Of a stretch of 64,000 nucleotides of DNA, positions 8,355-17,167 are shown piece by piece. The DNA comes from Fen-1298 sp963833465 (GTDB taxonomy: Bacteria > Bacteroidota > Ignavibacteria > UBA10030). The notes below the pieces were generated by a model, which was not told the origin of the DNA, made no database searches, and was given only the letters and a program-made list of their open reading frames with translations. The DNA lies in the NCBI GenBank assembly GCA_963833465.1, contig CAWHXW010000004.1, positions 372,001 through 436,000 on the forward strand, written 5' to 3'. Every line of letters begins with the position of its first letter. Position 1 is the stretch's first letter. Made by a program: the position numbers and the translations under genes.

Positions 8355-9161
8355 TTATTCAAACATTGATTTGAAATCACGGAGAATGTCATTTACCGAG
8401 TCTAAGATACCAGTTCGATTATCTGGTTCGCTTCGTGCCCATTGAGAAAACGGATCTTGAATGTTAGAAAGGATATTCATTACGCGGACATCATCGAGGT
8501 ACTGGTTATTCAAAATATATTGAAGAAATTCTGTAAGTAATTTGCAGAATTGTTTGTAATCTTCTGCCGCAGAGCCGGCTGCAAGGACTTGATTGCATTC
8601 ATTCGTTATATCGGACAACAATTTTATTCGGTCATCATTACCGCTTTGAACAGATTCTAAAAATTGTTCCAGCAATAGTACAAAACCACGTTCTTGTTCA
8701 GTTCCAGAAGCTGAGCCGCTGCCCGGTGGTTTTATCAAATCAGGAAATTGTCCCTCTGGACCGGACATCGCATCTATTTTTGGCGCAAGTGCGTCTGTTC
8801 TTCCAAATCCCTGCGAGCCAGGTAGGTCAAGAAGTGTTCCTGTACCATTCAATTCTTGCCCCGAAGCAGATAAATCTCCTACTGCCTCACGGAATTTGTA
8901 GAATACGAATGTCTCTTCATCAATCGTTGATTCTTCCTTGGTAATATCCTTTTCAACTTTATCCGCAATCCACATCAAGCTAAGAGCAAAATTAGCGCAG
9001 TCTTTCACTTTATACAGATATTCAAGTTCCGTATAAATATCTGAAGCGGATGAAACTCGATCGCGAATTCGATCGAGACATGTTTGATGTTCGTACGAGC
9101 GAAGTTCATATTTCGGTAAACGCTCGAGAAGGAGGGAAATGTATTTCTGAGTGCGATTCAT
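8355..9161 (-). CDS. Protein of unknown function between alr and manC
   Basis: A 268-residue protein not recognised from motifs. It has no signal peptide and no membrane segment and looks cytoplasmic and mostly helical. The N-terminal part (1-105) is rich in charged heptad-like stretches, a Gly/Ser/Pro-rich linker lies near 105-155, and a second helical part ends in NDILRDFKSMFE. The start codon overlaps the alr stop as ATGA and manC begins 8 nt after it, so expression is tightly coupled to cell-wall and GDP-mannose genes. That context suggests an envelope or growth-linked role, but this is inference only. Confidence 0.75.
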   Translation of the reverse strand: MNRTQKYISLLLERLPKYELRSYEHQTCLDRIRDRVSSASDIYTELEYLYKVKDCANFALSLMWIADKVEKDITKEESTIDEETFVFYKFREAVGDLSASGQELNGTGTLLDLPGSQGFGRTDALAPKIDAMSGPEGQFPDLIKPPGSGSASGTEQERGFVLLLEQFLESVQSGNDDRIKLLSDITNECNQVLAAGSAAEDYKQFCKLLTEFLQYILNNQYLDDVRVMNILSNIQDPFSQWARSEPDNRTGILDSVNDILRDFKSMFE

Positions 9162-10309
9162 ATTGTCCTATAGATTCGTGGAACACGTGAACTTATTCCG
9201 CACAAAAATTCATAAGTAATTGTCCCGATTTTATCACAAAGGGATTCAATCGGGATTGTAAAACCATCCATTTCACCAAAAAGCAGGACGTCATCTCCAT
9301 TGTATGCCGTTCCGTCCATACCAATATCTACCATACATTGATCCATGCAAATTGATCCTACTATCGGAAATAATTTTCCTCTAATGATAACTTCCCCTTT
9401 ATTTGAAAGCAGACGAAAGTACCCATCACCATAACCAACGGGAAGCGTTACGATACGTGTTTGATTGTTTGTAATATAAGTACGTCCATAACTTATTCCG
9501 GTATACGCAGGAACTACCTTGAAAAAAGAAACTTTGGTCTTCAGCGTCATTACCGGCTTTAACTTTTTGTCTTCAAATGTGATACCCGGCAGATATCCGT
9601 TCGGATTATATCCGTACAACATGATCCCCGGCCGAACCATGGAATAATGCGAATCTTTATAATTCATAATTCCTGCAGAGTTGGCAAGATGAATAAGTTC
9701 GGGAAGAAGTTTTTTTTTCTCCATTTTGTTCAATACCGATTCAAAGCGATTTATCTGCATGACTGTACAGTCGGCATCTGATTCCGCTTTTGCCAGATGC
9801 GAGAATATACCTTTTATCTTGATTGATTCCAACTCGTACGTTTTTTCAATGAATCGCTCAGCATTGTACCAGTGCACACCGATCCGCTCCATGCCTGTAT
9901 CGATTTTTAAATGTACTGATGCAGTCTTTCCCATCTCTTTTGCCACAGATGCGATAGCAATCGATTTATCAACCGATGAGCTAGTAATTTCAATATCATG
10001 AATAATAAATTCGGAAATTTGATCTGCATTGATAGGCCCAAGTGCAAGAATAGGGGCGGTAATTCCTTTTTCTCGCAAGTACACTCCTTCTTCAAGAACT
10101 GCGACGCCTAAATAATCTGCTCCTTGTTTTAAAAGATCGGTCGATATTTCATAAAGTCCATGTCCGTATGCATTCGCTTTAACTATCGCCATTATTTTTA
10201 CATTTTTATTTATTAATGATTTAACGATAGAAAAATTGTTGCGCAAGTTTTCAAAAGATATTTCTGCACGCGTAGGTCTATTCTTATAGGTTTCAATTCC
10301 AGGCATCAT
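9158..10309 (-). CDS. alr: Alanine racemase
   Basis: PLP enzyme interconverting L- and D-alanine for peptidoglycan. IVKANAYGHG carries the PLP lysine (Lys44). LKIDTGMERIG, SAG, RPGIMLYGYNP, the tyrosine-containing SYGRTYIT, LPVGYGDGYFR and SICMDQCMVDIG are all as in the family. 383 residues, normal length. The start may be the first or second Met (MMPGIETYKN). First gene of the operon alr-unknown-manC-rlpA-yggU, separated from atpC by a strong terminator at 10342-10372. Confidence 0.95.
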   Translation of the reverse strand: MMPGIETYKNRPTRAEISFENLRNNFSIVKSLINKNVKIMAIVKANAYGHGLYEISTDLLKQGADYLGVAVLEEGVYLREKGITAPILALGPINADQISEFIIHDIEITSSSVDKSIAIASVAKEMGKTASVHLKIDTGMERIGVHWYNAERFIEKTYELESIKIKGIFSHLAKAESDADCTVMQINRFESVLNKMEKKKLLPELIHLANSAGIMNYKDSHYSMVRPGIMLYGYNPNGYLPGITFEDKKLKPVMTLKTKVSFFKVVPAYTGISYGRTYITNNQTRIVTLPVGYGDGYFRLLSNKGEVIIRGKLFPIVGSICMDQCMVDIGMDGTAYNGDDVLLFGEMDGFTIPIESLCDKIGTITYEFLCGISSRVPRIYRTI

Positions 10310-10341
10310 TTCCGATCACTATTTAGAATCTCTCGCAATTG

Positions 10342-10372
10342 AAAAACCCACTGAGATTACATCAGTGGGTTT
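10342..10372 (-). terminator. Rho-independent terminator after atpDC
   Basis: Inverted repeat AACCCACTGA / TCAGTGGGTT with a 7-nt loop, followed on the minus strand by TTTTTC. It sits 5 nt after the atpC stop codon. Confidence 0.88.
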
Positions 10373-10376
10373 TAAA

Positions 10377-10787
10377 TTAGTTTGCACCGGCGATCTTTAA
10401 CCTGTTTAGTGCACGATAAAGAGCAAGTTTCGCTCGTTCAATATCGGTATCAGGATATTTTTCCGCTATTCGTTTCAAAGCTCGATCACGTGCTGCTTTG
10501 ACCCGCTCCACATCAATTTCATCTGTCCGTTCAGCCGTTTCTGCTAACAGAACGACTTTGTTATCTCTAACTTCAACAAATCCCCCTGAAATTGCATATT
10601 GAAACTTATTTCCGCCCGGATCGCTAATTTTTACTTTTCCTATTTCCACAGATGAAAGTAGTTGTGCATGGCTATGAAGCACTTGAAATCCCCCTTTAAC
10701 ACCCGGAGCACTAAAACTTATAACTTCACCTTTGAATACGATGCGTTTGGGCGTCACAATTTCCAAATGGAAAGTTTTATCTTCCAT
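10377..10787 (-). CDS. atpC: F1F0 ATP synthase epsilon subunit
   Basis: A 136-residue rotor-stalk subunit coupling F1 to F0. The N-terminal beta sandwich (FHLEIVTPKRIVFKGEVISFSAPGVKG split across two strands, then GGFQVLHSHAQLLSSVEIG) and the C-terminal two-helix hairpin (AERTDEIDVERVKAARDRAL) are both present, so the inhibitory C-terminal domain is retained. It starts 2 nt after the atpD stop. No other ATP synthase gene is in the window: atpD and atpC form a separate transcription unit, as known in Chlorobi and relatives. Confidence 0.95.
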   Translation of the reverse strand: MEDKTFHLEIVTPKRIVFKGEVISFSAPGVKGGFQVLHSHAQLLSSVEIGKVKISDPGGNKFQYAISGGFVEVRDNKVVLLAETAERTDEIDVERVKAARDRALKRIAEKYPDTDIERAKLALYRALNRLKIAGAN

Positions 10788-10789
10788 AA

Positions 10790-12199
10790 TTACGCTGCCT
10801 GCATCTGCTTAGCTTTTTCGATTACTTCTTCAATTGTTCCAACCATTAAAAAGGCGTTTTCGGGCAAAGTATCGTAATCACCATCAAGAATTCCTTTAAA
10901 GCCGCGGATAGTATCTTCAATTTTTACATATCGTCCTGGTAAAGAAGTAAATTGTTCAGCAACGAAAAACGGTTGTGAAAGAAACTTTTCGATTTTTCGA
11001 GCACGCGTTACAGTTAGTTTATCTTCATCTGAAAGTTCATCCATTCCAAGTATGCTGATAATATCTTGCAGATCTTTGTATGCTTGCAAAACTTCTTTTA
11101 CACGTTTCGCCACGCTGTAATGCTCAGCGTTAATTATATTTGGATCGAGAATACGTGAAGTAGAATCTAATGGATCTACTGCCGGATAAATTCCCTTATC
11201 TACAATCTGCCTGCTCAACACTGTTGTCGCATCCAAATGTGAAAATGTTGTTGCCGGTGCTGGATCAGTCAAATCATCCGCAGGGACATAAATTGCCTGC
11301 ACCGATGTAATCGATCCCTTTTTCGTTGATGTGATGCGTTCCTGAAGTTCGCCCATCTCCGTTCCCAGCGTCGGTTGATATCCGACAGCTGACGGCATGC
11401 GTCCAAGCAATGCAGATACTTCCGAACCAGCTTGGACAAATCTAAAAATGTTATCTATAAAGAGAAGAACATCTTTACCTTCTTCATCACGAAAATACTC
11501 CGCCATAGTAAGCGCTGTAAGCCCTACGCGTTGACGAGCACCGGGAGGTTCATTCATCTGTCCAAAAATCAGTGCTGTCTTTGCGAGCACACCAGATTCT
11601 TTCATTTCTAACCAGAGATCGTTTCCTTCACGTGTCCGTTCGCCAACCCCTCCAAACACAGAATATCCGCCGTGATGCGTAGCAATATTATGAATCAATT
11701 CTTGGATAATAACTGTCTTGCCTACGCCAGCTCCGCCAAACAATCCTGTCTTTCCGCCTTTCGTATAAGGCTCAAGAAGATCTATAACTTTAATTCCTGT
11801 TTCAAACATTTCCTTTTTAGTAACGAGCTGATCGAAACTTGGAGATTGCCGATGAATAGGATAATGTGTCTTAGCATCGATCGCCGGCAATCCATCGATG
11901 CCCGCGCCAAGCACGTTAATCAAGCGTCCGAGCACTGCTGGACCGACTGGGACTGTGATAGGTGCGCCGGTGTCATGAGCAGTCATTCCACGCATAAGTC
12001 CATCTGTTGAATCCATTGCGACTGTTCGTACGCAGTCTTCACCTAATTGCTGCTGAACTTCTACTATTAGGTCTTCATCTATTCCTTCTACATTTTTCCT
12101 CGGAATTCGTACAGCATTCATAATTTCCGGGAGTCTTCCACCTGAAAAATCAATATCGACTACAGGTCCTATTATTTGGACGATTTTGCCTTCGTTCAT
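10790..12199 (-). CDS. atpD: F1F0 ATP synthase catalytic beta subunit
   Basis: Catalytic subunit of F1. Walker A GGAGVGKT lies at residues 155-162 and Walker B in DVLLFIDNIFRF. GERTREGNDLWLEMKESG and PSAVGYQPTLGTEMG are classic beta-subunit stretches. 469 residues, the usual length. It is first in an atpD-atpC pair with no other ATP synthase genes next to it, ending at the terminator 10342-10372. Confidence 0.98.
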   Translation of the reverse strand: MNEGKIVQIIGPVVDIDFSGGRLPEIMNAVRIPRKNVEGIDEDLIVEVQQQLGEDCVRTVAMDSTDGLMRGMTAHDTGAPITVPVGPAVLGRLINVLGAGIDGLPAIDAKTHYPIHRQSPSFDQLVTKKEMFETGIKVIDLLEPYTKGGKTGLFGGAGVGKTVIIQELIHNIATHHGGYSVFGGVGERTREGNDLWLEMKESGVLAKTALIFGQMNEPPGARQRVGLTALTMAEYFRDEEGKDVLLFIDNIFRFVQAGSEVSALLGRMPSAVGYQPTLGTEMGELQERITSTKKGSITSVQAIYVPADDLTDPAPATTFSHLDATTVLSRQIVDKGIYPAVDPLDSTSRILDPNIINAEHYSVAKRVKEVLQAYKDLQDIISILGMDELSDEDKLTVTRARKIEKFLSQPFFVAEQFTSLPGRYVKIEDTIRGFKGILDGDYDTLPENAFLMVGTIEEVIEKAKQMQAA

Positions 12200-12297
12200 A
12201 AAATCCTTTCAGAGAAAAAAACCATAAAACCATATTAAATTATGAAAAGATACAGCCACAATCAATCATTTTTTAGCATACGTAATTTTTAAAATAT

Positions 12298-12861
12298 TTA
12301 TATAGAAAAAAAATGGGCTAAAAAGATTCTGATACCGATAAGAATGAGTAATATGCCTCCTGCCTCTGCTGCCCTTTTACCAAATTTTTTTGAAAATTTT
12401 TGACCAAGCAAAATACCGATAAATGAAGTCGTGCCAGTGACAACCCCGATCATAACTGAAGGATACCAAATAGAAACTTGTAAAAGTGCTAAACTTATCC
12501 CAATCGCTAATGCATCCAAACTCGTTACAACCGAAAGAATAACCAATGTCATTCCTCTACTTGGATCTTTTTGAACAACACGACTGTCATCAAATTGCGC
12601 AGATCGAATCATGCGAACAGCAACCCATACAAGCAATCCGAAAACAATCCAATAATCAAATGATTGAATATAACGTTCGACACTGATTCCTGCCAGCCAA
12701 CCGAGGATGGGCATTATAAATTGGAATAGTCCGAAATGAAACGATAAGCGCAACATAGAGCGGTTCCCGCGCGTTGCGCCAGTTGCGCCAGCAGCTACTG
12801 ACACCGCAAAGGCATCTGCGGCTAAACTAAGTGCTATGAGAAAAACCTCAAAAAAAGACAT
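12298..12861 (-). CDS. mntP: MntP-type manganese efflux pump
   Basis: Small inner-membrane protein of the MntP (DUF204) family, which exports Mn2+. Its two related halves each carry an Asp-containing membrane motif: SLAADAFAVS near the start and VVTSLDALAIG in the second half, both expected to be needed for metal transport. 187 residues with about six hydrophobic segments, normal length. It stands alone, with no yybP-ykoY (Mn2+) riboswitch recognisable in the short upstream region. Confidence 0.92.
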   Translation of the reverse strand: MSFFEVFLIALSLAADAFAVSVAAGATGATRGNRSMLRLSFHFGLFQFIMPILGWLAGISVERYIQSFDYWIVFGLLVWVAVRMIRSAQFDDSRVVQKDPSRGMTLVILSVVTSLDALAIGISLALLQVSIWYPSVMIGVVTGTTSFIGILLGQKFSKKFGKRAAEAGGILLILIGIRIFLAHFFSI

Positions 12862-13386
12862 CAGTATAATCGTTTATTGATAAAAGATAAAAAATACTTT
12901 AATGGCATATTGAATTGAAAGCGGGGGATTAAATCCACGACCTGTGGTTCACAAAATATATATATAGTTTTTTAATTTAATAATATAAATAATAAATGAA
13001 AGGAGTCAAACAGTAAGAAAAACGTAAACGAAATTGATAATGCCTTCCGTAGGCTTTTTTTGACGGCTTTGTGTCAACGCAATTTAAAATTGCTGCAATT
13101 CTCATATTGAGTGAAACGACTAAGACTTGCTTTTAAAGCATCCGTTATTCGTTTTGCCGTAATCTCGTATATACGGGAAAAAAGATCAGTATAATCTAAT
13201 ATCTTGCTGGTCACTTTAACTGAAGTACAAGGGAAAAATATATTTACTGCTTCTCAAATGAAGCCGGAAATGTTGTTGAATATGAATTGATAGAAAAAAC
13301 GAATGCAAAAGCTTAACAGCGTTCCATTAAAACTTTATTGCTTGATCGAGTGAAATTTCAGTAGATATTATCCTAACATAGTTTTT
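12862..13386. other. Intergenic region, 525 nt, with a tRNA-like remnant
   Basis: AT-rich, with no reading frame that looks coding. It contains the tRNA 3'-half-like stretch at 12921-12956 and a weak GCCT/AGGC hairpin followed by seven T near 13042-13060. No transposase or integrase remnant was recognised. Confidence 0.55.
12921..12956 (-). other. Degenerate tRNA 3'-half-like remnant (possible tRNA-His relic)
   Basis: The minus strand reads like an anticodon loop TTGTGAA (GTG would be His), a 3' stem CCACA, a GGTC variable region and a T-arm GTGGATTTAATCCC. The 5' half (acceptor, D arm, 5' anticodon stem) is missing and the T-stem no longer pairs well, so it is not a functional tRNA. tRNA 3' halves are commonly left by integrative elements. 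The resemblance was judged by eye against the intact tRNA-Thr at 16343-16414 and general tRNA consensus. Confidence 0.4.
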
Positions 13387-14214
13387 TTATGCAGACTTAC
13401 GAATCACAAGTTCAGGATTGAATTTGATATTTTGGGGTTTGATGAGAATTTCGTCCGCTTGATTCACTGCCATGTTATAAGCAGCTTCAGCCATTTCTTT
13501 CAACGGCTGTCTGATGGTAGTCAGCGCTGGGGTCGAAAGCTGTGCAATAAGCAGATCGTCAAAACCAATAATCGCGACATCTTCTGGTATCCGAACTCCT
13601 CGATCTCTTGCTACTGACAGTAACCCTTGTGCGCAGTTATCGCCTGCTGCGCAAAAAATTGCATCCACGCCCATAGACAACAGCTTCGGCATTACTTCCA
13701 CACCATCCTCGCGGGAGTAATTCACAACCTCAACTATATATCCTTGTGGAATCGAAAGTCCTTTAATTTTAAGTGTCTGTTGGAACCCTTGGAGTCGTTG
13801 CTCTGCGTTGTAACCGCCTTTCACTTTAGTCCTGCCGGTAACAATTGCGATTTTCTTCCTGCCCTTCGCAATAAGATAATCCCCGGCTATACGTCCGCCC
13901 ATGCTATTATCTATGGTGATAGTGGAAACACCAGAGGCCACTTCATCAATTAAAATTATAGGTACATTTGCAGTTGTATAGGCAGCAATTGTTTCTGAAT
14001 CAGGTCGTATACTAATAGCTATCAAGACAGTAGGTTTGGTTTGCTCTAATGCTTGCTTCAAACGATCCTTTTGTGTTTCAATATCCCCTGTTACAGACCG
14101 CATTGCTAATTCATTCGGTTTGAATAACTTTTTAAAATTTCCAATCATAGAAATTTGTAATGCCGAACCGAATGTTGGTGCCGCAACCACTACTTTCGTT
14201 TGTAGGTTTGTCAC
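13387..14214 (-). CDS. LacI-type sugar-sensor domain protein lacking the DNA-binding domain
   Basis: A 275-residue periplasmic-binding-protein-like effector domain of LacI/GalR type: TTANVPIILIDEVASG, ITIDNSMGGRIAGDYLIAKG, AIVTGRTKVKGGYNAEQRLQGF, DAIFCAAGDNCAQGLLSVAR, IPEDVAIIGFDDLLIAQLST and LTTIRQPLKEM are all typical of LacI regulators. The N-terminal helix-turn-helix is absent; the 117 nt upstream do not encode one in any frame read. GTG at 14214 follows AAGGAGAGAATTTA, a strong ribosome site, so the short form seems to be deliberately translated. No signal peptide, so it is not a secreted binding protein. Stand-alone, with no sugar genes nearby. Possibly a cytosolic sensor or a partner of another regulator. 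Confidence 0.8.
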   Translation of the reverse strand: MTNLQTKVVVAAPTFGSALQISMIGNFKKLFKPNELAMRSVTGDIETQKDRLKQALEQTKPTVLIAISIRPDSETIAAYTTANVPIILIDEVASGVSTITIDNSMGGRIAGDYLIAKGRKKIAIVTGRTKVKGGYNAEQRLQGFQQTLKIKGLSIPQGYIVEVVNYSREDGVEVMPKLLSMGVDAIFCAAGDNCAQGLLSVARDRGVRIPEDVAIIGFDDLLIAQLSTPALTTIRQPLKEMAEAAYNMAVNQADEILIKPQNIKFNPELVIRKSA

Positions 14215-14331
14215 TCTAAATTCTCTCCTTCCATTTCCGTTAACGTATTTTAAATTTATGAGGCACCTAAATAATGCGAGCTTGTCTATCCCGATACTTT
14301 TTTGGGGAACGATTTGTGAATCGCTAATATA

Positions 14332-14826
14332 TTAAATAATAAATGGAATAATACGTTTCGTTCTATCTGCATAATTAGTATACTCAGGGTACTGAGCTAT
14401 AATAAGCTTCTCCTCAGTATAAATTCGAACAGCAATACCAAGACATGAAATTAAAGCTAAACATATATTCATAATTGATATATGCGACAATACAGCAGCC
14501 CAAATAAAATAGATTATAGAAGCATAGATAGGATGTCGAATGTAACGATAAGGTCCAGATGTTATAATGCCGCCTTTTGTGGGATTCGCAGCCGCATGAA
14601 AACTCCTTCGTCCAAAAGTAATACGTGCCCATATCATCAATGCAAAAGCCATGATTTGCACAAAAATAAAAACGCATTTATTCGCCAGCAATGATTCCCT
14701 CAATAGAAGCAAGATCATCGCAATAACTGAAACAATAAATCCGGTTAATGAAGCAAATTTAAGATTCATAAAAAGAATTTTATTATTGGTCGTATTAAAG
14801 ATTTCTGTAATGTAAAAAAAACGCAT
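14332..14826 (-). CDS. Isoprenylcysteine carboxyl methyltransferase-like membrane protein
   Basis: Integral membrane protein of the ICMT/PEMT-like methyltransferase group. The C-terminal signature is GPYRYIRHPIYASIIYF, then RIYTEEKLIIAQYPEYTNYA, the SAM-binding hallmark of this family. Four to five hydrophobic segments precede and surround it. Bacterial substrates are mostly unknown. The start is uncertain: 14826 gives 164 residues, but the Met at 14769 (MNLKFASL) gives a more typical 145-residue protein beginning at the first membrane helix. Neither has a clear ribosome site. Confidence 0.8.
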   Translation of the reverse strand: MRFFYITEIFNTTNNKILFMNLKFASLTGFIVSVIAMILLLLRESLLANKCVFIFVQIMAFALMIWARITFGRRSFHAAANPTKGGIITSGPYRYIRHPIYASIIYFIWAAVLSHISIMNICLALISCLGIAVRIYTEEKLIIAQYPEYTNYADRTKRIIPFII

Positions 14827-15112
14827 CCGCAGTGAGAACGAAACTAATCTGCCACATTAATAGTTTTTAAAACATATTTAACTAAACGATCGCCTTGGGC
14901 GCCAGGGTGTTCTGCGCCATTAATTTAAATTGATTATTTGCGTTTGGATCCGACTGATCTCCATAAATTTTGCGGTGAGCTCATTCGGTTAGCTAATTCA
15001 CTAATTTGACGGCAATGTTTTTTCGAACTTCTTAAGAATTTCCTTTACTATCTTTTCATCTTTCTGATCTACCAGCAATTGCAATGATTTATTTCTATTT
15101 ATCGGATTTCTT

Positions 15113-16039
15113 CTATTGCTTTTTATTTTGAATATTCAAAAGCGGCGTTAGTTTTTGATCATACGGTAAAATAATTGTTGAATTATTGGGACTACTCACT
15201 ACATCCTTGAGCTGAGAAATGTAGTACCATTGCAGATAATTCTGCGTCAAACCGTTGCCAATTATTTTTTGAGCATTTGAAATGCCCTGAGCTTCGATTG
15301 CTTTACGCTGCGCCTCTTTCTGAGCATATTGTATTGTATACTCCATTTGTTGAGCTTCCTGAGAAGCTTTAAGTTTTGCTGCAATAGCATCGCTGACAGT
15401 TGTCGGTGGTTCTACATTTCTGATAAGCACGTTATCCACAATTACTCCTTTACCATTCAATTCCTGCAATAATAATTCAGTAACCATCTTAGTATAAGCA
15501 TCTCTTTTAAGAGACATAACATCACTGGCATCAAACTTAGTGGCAGCATCTACCAGTGCAGTCCTAATGGCTGGCCTTACAATCACTTCTTCATAATTAA
15601 GTCCGATATTGCTATAGACATTATTTGCCTGCGATGGATCTAAGTGATACCATACACTGACATCAAATTTTAAAATAAGTTGATCGCGTGAAAGTGTTGC
15701 AACTGCATCATCACCGACTTTATTGCCTTCATTACGAACTGACGACATTGTATAGTCTTTCGTTTGAATCGACATTTTATACACATCAGTTAAAAAAAAG
15801 ATCGGATGAATTCCGGCAGGCAGAGACTGTGAACCAACATTGCCGAATGTCACCGGAACCCCAACAAATCCGGGCTCAATAATCGTAAAAGATGCGGAAA
15901 GCAAGGTTAATACTGCCAACCCTAAGCTTATGTATCCAAATTTTTTAAAATTAATTGGATAAATTGAATTTTTCGCTTTAACAGTCAGCAGAACAATTCC
16001 CAACACTATAAACAATACAATTAAAAATAAAGCATTCAT
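15113..16039 (-). CDS. SPFH/Band 7 (prohibitin-like) membrane protein
   Basis: A 308-residue protein with two N-terminal hydrophobic segments (about 1-20 and 34-52), an SPFH/Band 7 domain (about 53-230; GFVGVPVTFGNV, KFDVSVWYHLDPSQANNVY, VRPAIRTALVDAATKFDASD) and a coiled-coil-prone Ala/Gln/Glu helix (ASQEAQQMEYTIQYAQKEAQ). Such proteins form large ring or cage assemblies on the inner membrane and often modulate proteases such as FtsH. The ATG follows AAAGGAGAAAGTC. No NfeD or HflK/C partner is adjacent. Confidence 0.88.
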   Translation of the reverse strand: MNALFLIVLFIVLGIVLLTVKAKNSIYPINFKKFGYISLGLAVLTLLSASFTIIEPGFVGVPVTFGNVGSQSLPAGIHPIFFLTDVYKMSIQTKDYTMSSVRNEGNKVGDDAVATLSRDQLILKFDVSVWYHLDPSQANNVYSNIGLNYEEVIVRPAIRTALVDAATKFDASDVMSLKRDAYTKMVTELLLQELNGKGVIVDNVLIRNVEPPTTVSDAIAAKLKASQEAQQMEYTIQYAQKEAQRKAIEAQGISNAQKIIGNGLTQNYLQWYYISQLKDVVSSPNNSTIILPYDQKLTPLLNIQNKKQ

Positions 16040-16342
16040 GACTTTCTCCTTTGTCTATTTTTTTGACTATTTTTTTAAATTACAATTTACATATTTCTAA
16101 AGCAGCTCGCTTTATATAATTCTTTATGTCACATTTTGTTCTGCATTGTCTAATAGTGTTAAGCTATCGCATAACCAACTTTCCAAATACTTGAAATGTG
16201 TTCATTATACTAACTTTCGATTTAAAACTAAAACTTTAAGTGCAATGAATTTTGTATTCATGATCATTCCATCGGGAAATTTTATGCATCCCGCTCTTGT
16301 ACAGGATGCGTCGGGTGAATATTATTTTCTTGATTTAAATTG
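16040..16342. other. Intergenic region between SPFH gene and tRNA-Thr, about 300 nt
   Basis: AT-rich. A 65-codon open frame on the plus strand ends against the tRNA, but it has no ribosome site or recognisable composition. No promoter or hairpin stands out. Confidence 0.5.
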
Positions 16343-16414
16343 AGCTGGTGGTCGGACTTGAACCGACGACCTGCGGTTTACGAAACCGCTGCTCTACCAC
16401 TGAGCTACACCAGC
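16343..16414 (-). tRNA. tRNA-Thr (anticodon CGT)
   Basis: A complete cloverleaf reads on the minus strand: acceptor GCTGGTG/CACCAGC, D arm GCTC-AGTGGTA-GAGC, anticodon arm GCGGT-TTCGTAA-ACCGC with anticodon CGT, variable AGGTC, T arm GTCGG-TTCAAGT-CCGAC. All stems pair. The 3' CCA is not encoded. It reads ACG codons. Confidence 0.95.
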
Positions 16415-17082
16415 AATAATAATTTTACTTCCGACTTTCACTCAATTCGTTTTTAAACTTTTAATATTCGATTGAGCACCCGAATATCTAAGGCATAAAT
16501 AAAAAACACAAGCCGAAACGAAGATTCCGCTCTCTTGATACGCAGCGTTTCAACCTTTAAGTCGAAAATATTTTACTTGGGAACTCATTACTTACTATCT
16601 AATGCAAATATACAAAAGGATGAAAGCGAACGCAAGGAAGGATTTAATTAATCAAAATATTTGGCTGATTAAAAGAGAGAATGCAAGACCATCTTCTACA
16701 GATTAATAAACAACATGCAAGTGTATTTATTTGCTTATAAACGCGAAGAATCTCAAAGTTTTATTACTTAGTGTTATTTTATTAGAAGTTAATTTCACAA
16801 AATTATAATATCTGGATGAGGAGGATTTCTAAAAGCCATCATACATGGATATTATTGCCACCATGGTCATCAAAGGTTTGTAATATTAGATTTAGAAAAA
16901 ATACAACTCCATAAAAATTGGATACTTACAGCGTTCTGAATATGACAATGTTTCTTAAATTACAAACAGAATTTTGCTGTTAGAGAACTAAAAACATTCC
17001 ATATCATTAATCGCTGGATTTCACGATTGCCGTTTGTCTAAATTATGCAAATGCCATGCAATAATAAATTATTAACTATCAC
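16415..17082. other. Intergenic region, about 670 nt, no intact gene
   Basis: AT-rich, with many stops in all frames. One short stretch at 16832-16939 on the plus strand reads like a protein end (it contains HGYYCHHGHQRFVILDLEK), but it lacks a start and is closed by an upstream TGA. It may be the tail of a lost gene. Nothing else is recognisable. Confidence 0.5.
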
Positions 17083-17111
17083 TTGACAATTGGAAAGCAA
17101 GTCATTATAAT
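17083..17111 (+). promoter_or_regulatory. Perfect-consensus sigma-70 promoter of the small gene
   Basis: TTGACA (17083-17088), a 17-nt spacer and TATAAT (17106-17111): an exact match to the E. coli housekeeping consensus in both boxes and spacing. The predicted start is about 50 nt before the ATG at 17168. Confidence 0.85.
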
Positions 17112-17167
17112 CTTGCAGATGCTTAAATTCATTAGTTCGTTCTTTAAATAAAAGCAAGGAGGAGTTA

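Noticed and set aside
12862..12920. Manganese riboswitch upstream of mntP
   Set aside because: The short upstream region lacks the yybP-ykoY conserved loops.
13042..13060. GCCT/AGGC hairpin with seven T as a terminator
   Set aside because: Only a 4-bp stem and no gene upstream on the plus strand.
16146..16343. 65-codon plus-strand open frame ending at tRNA-Thr
   Set aside because: Starts at TTG without a ribosome site, AT-driven composition, and runs up against the tRNA.
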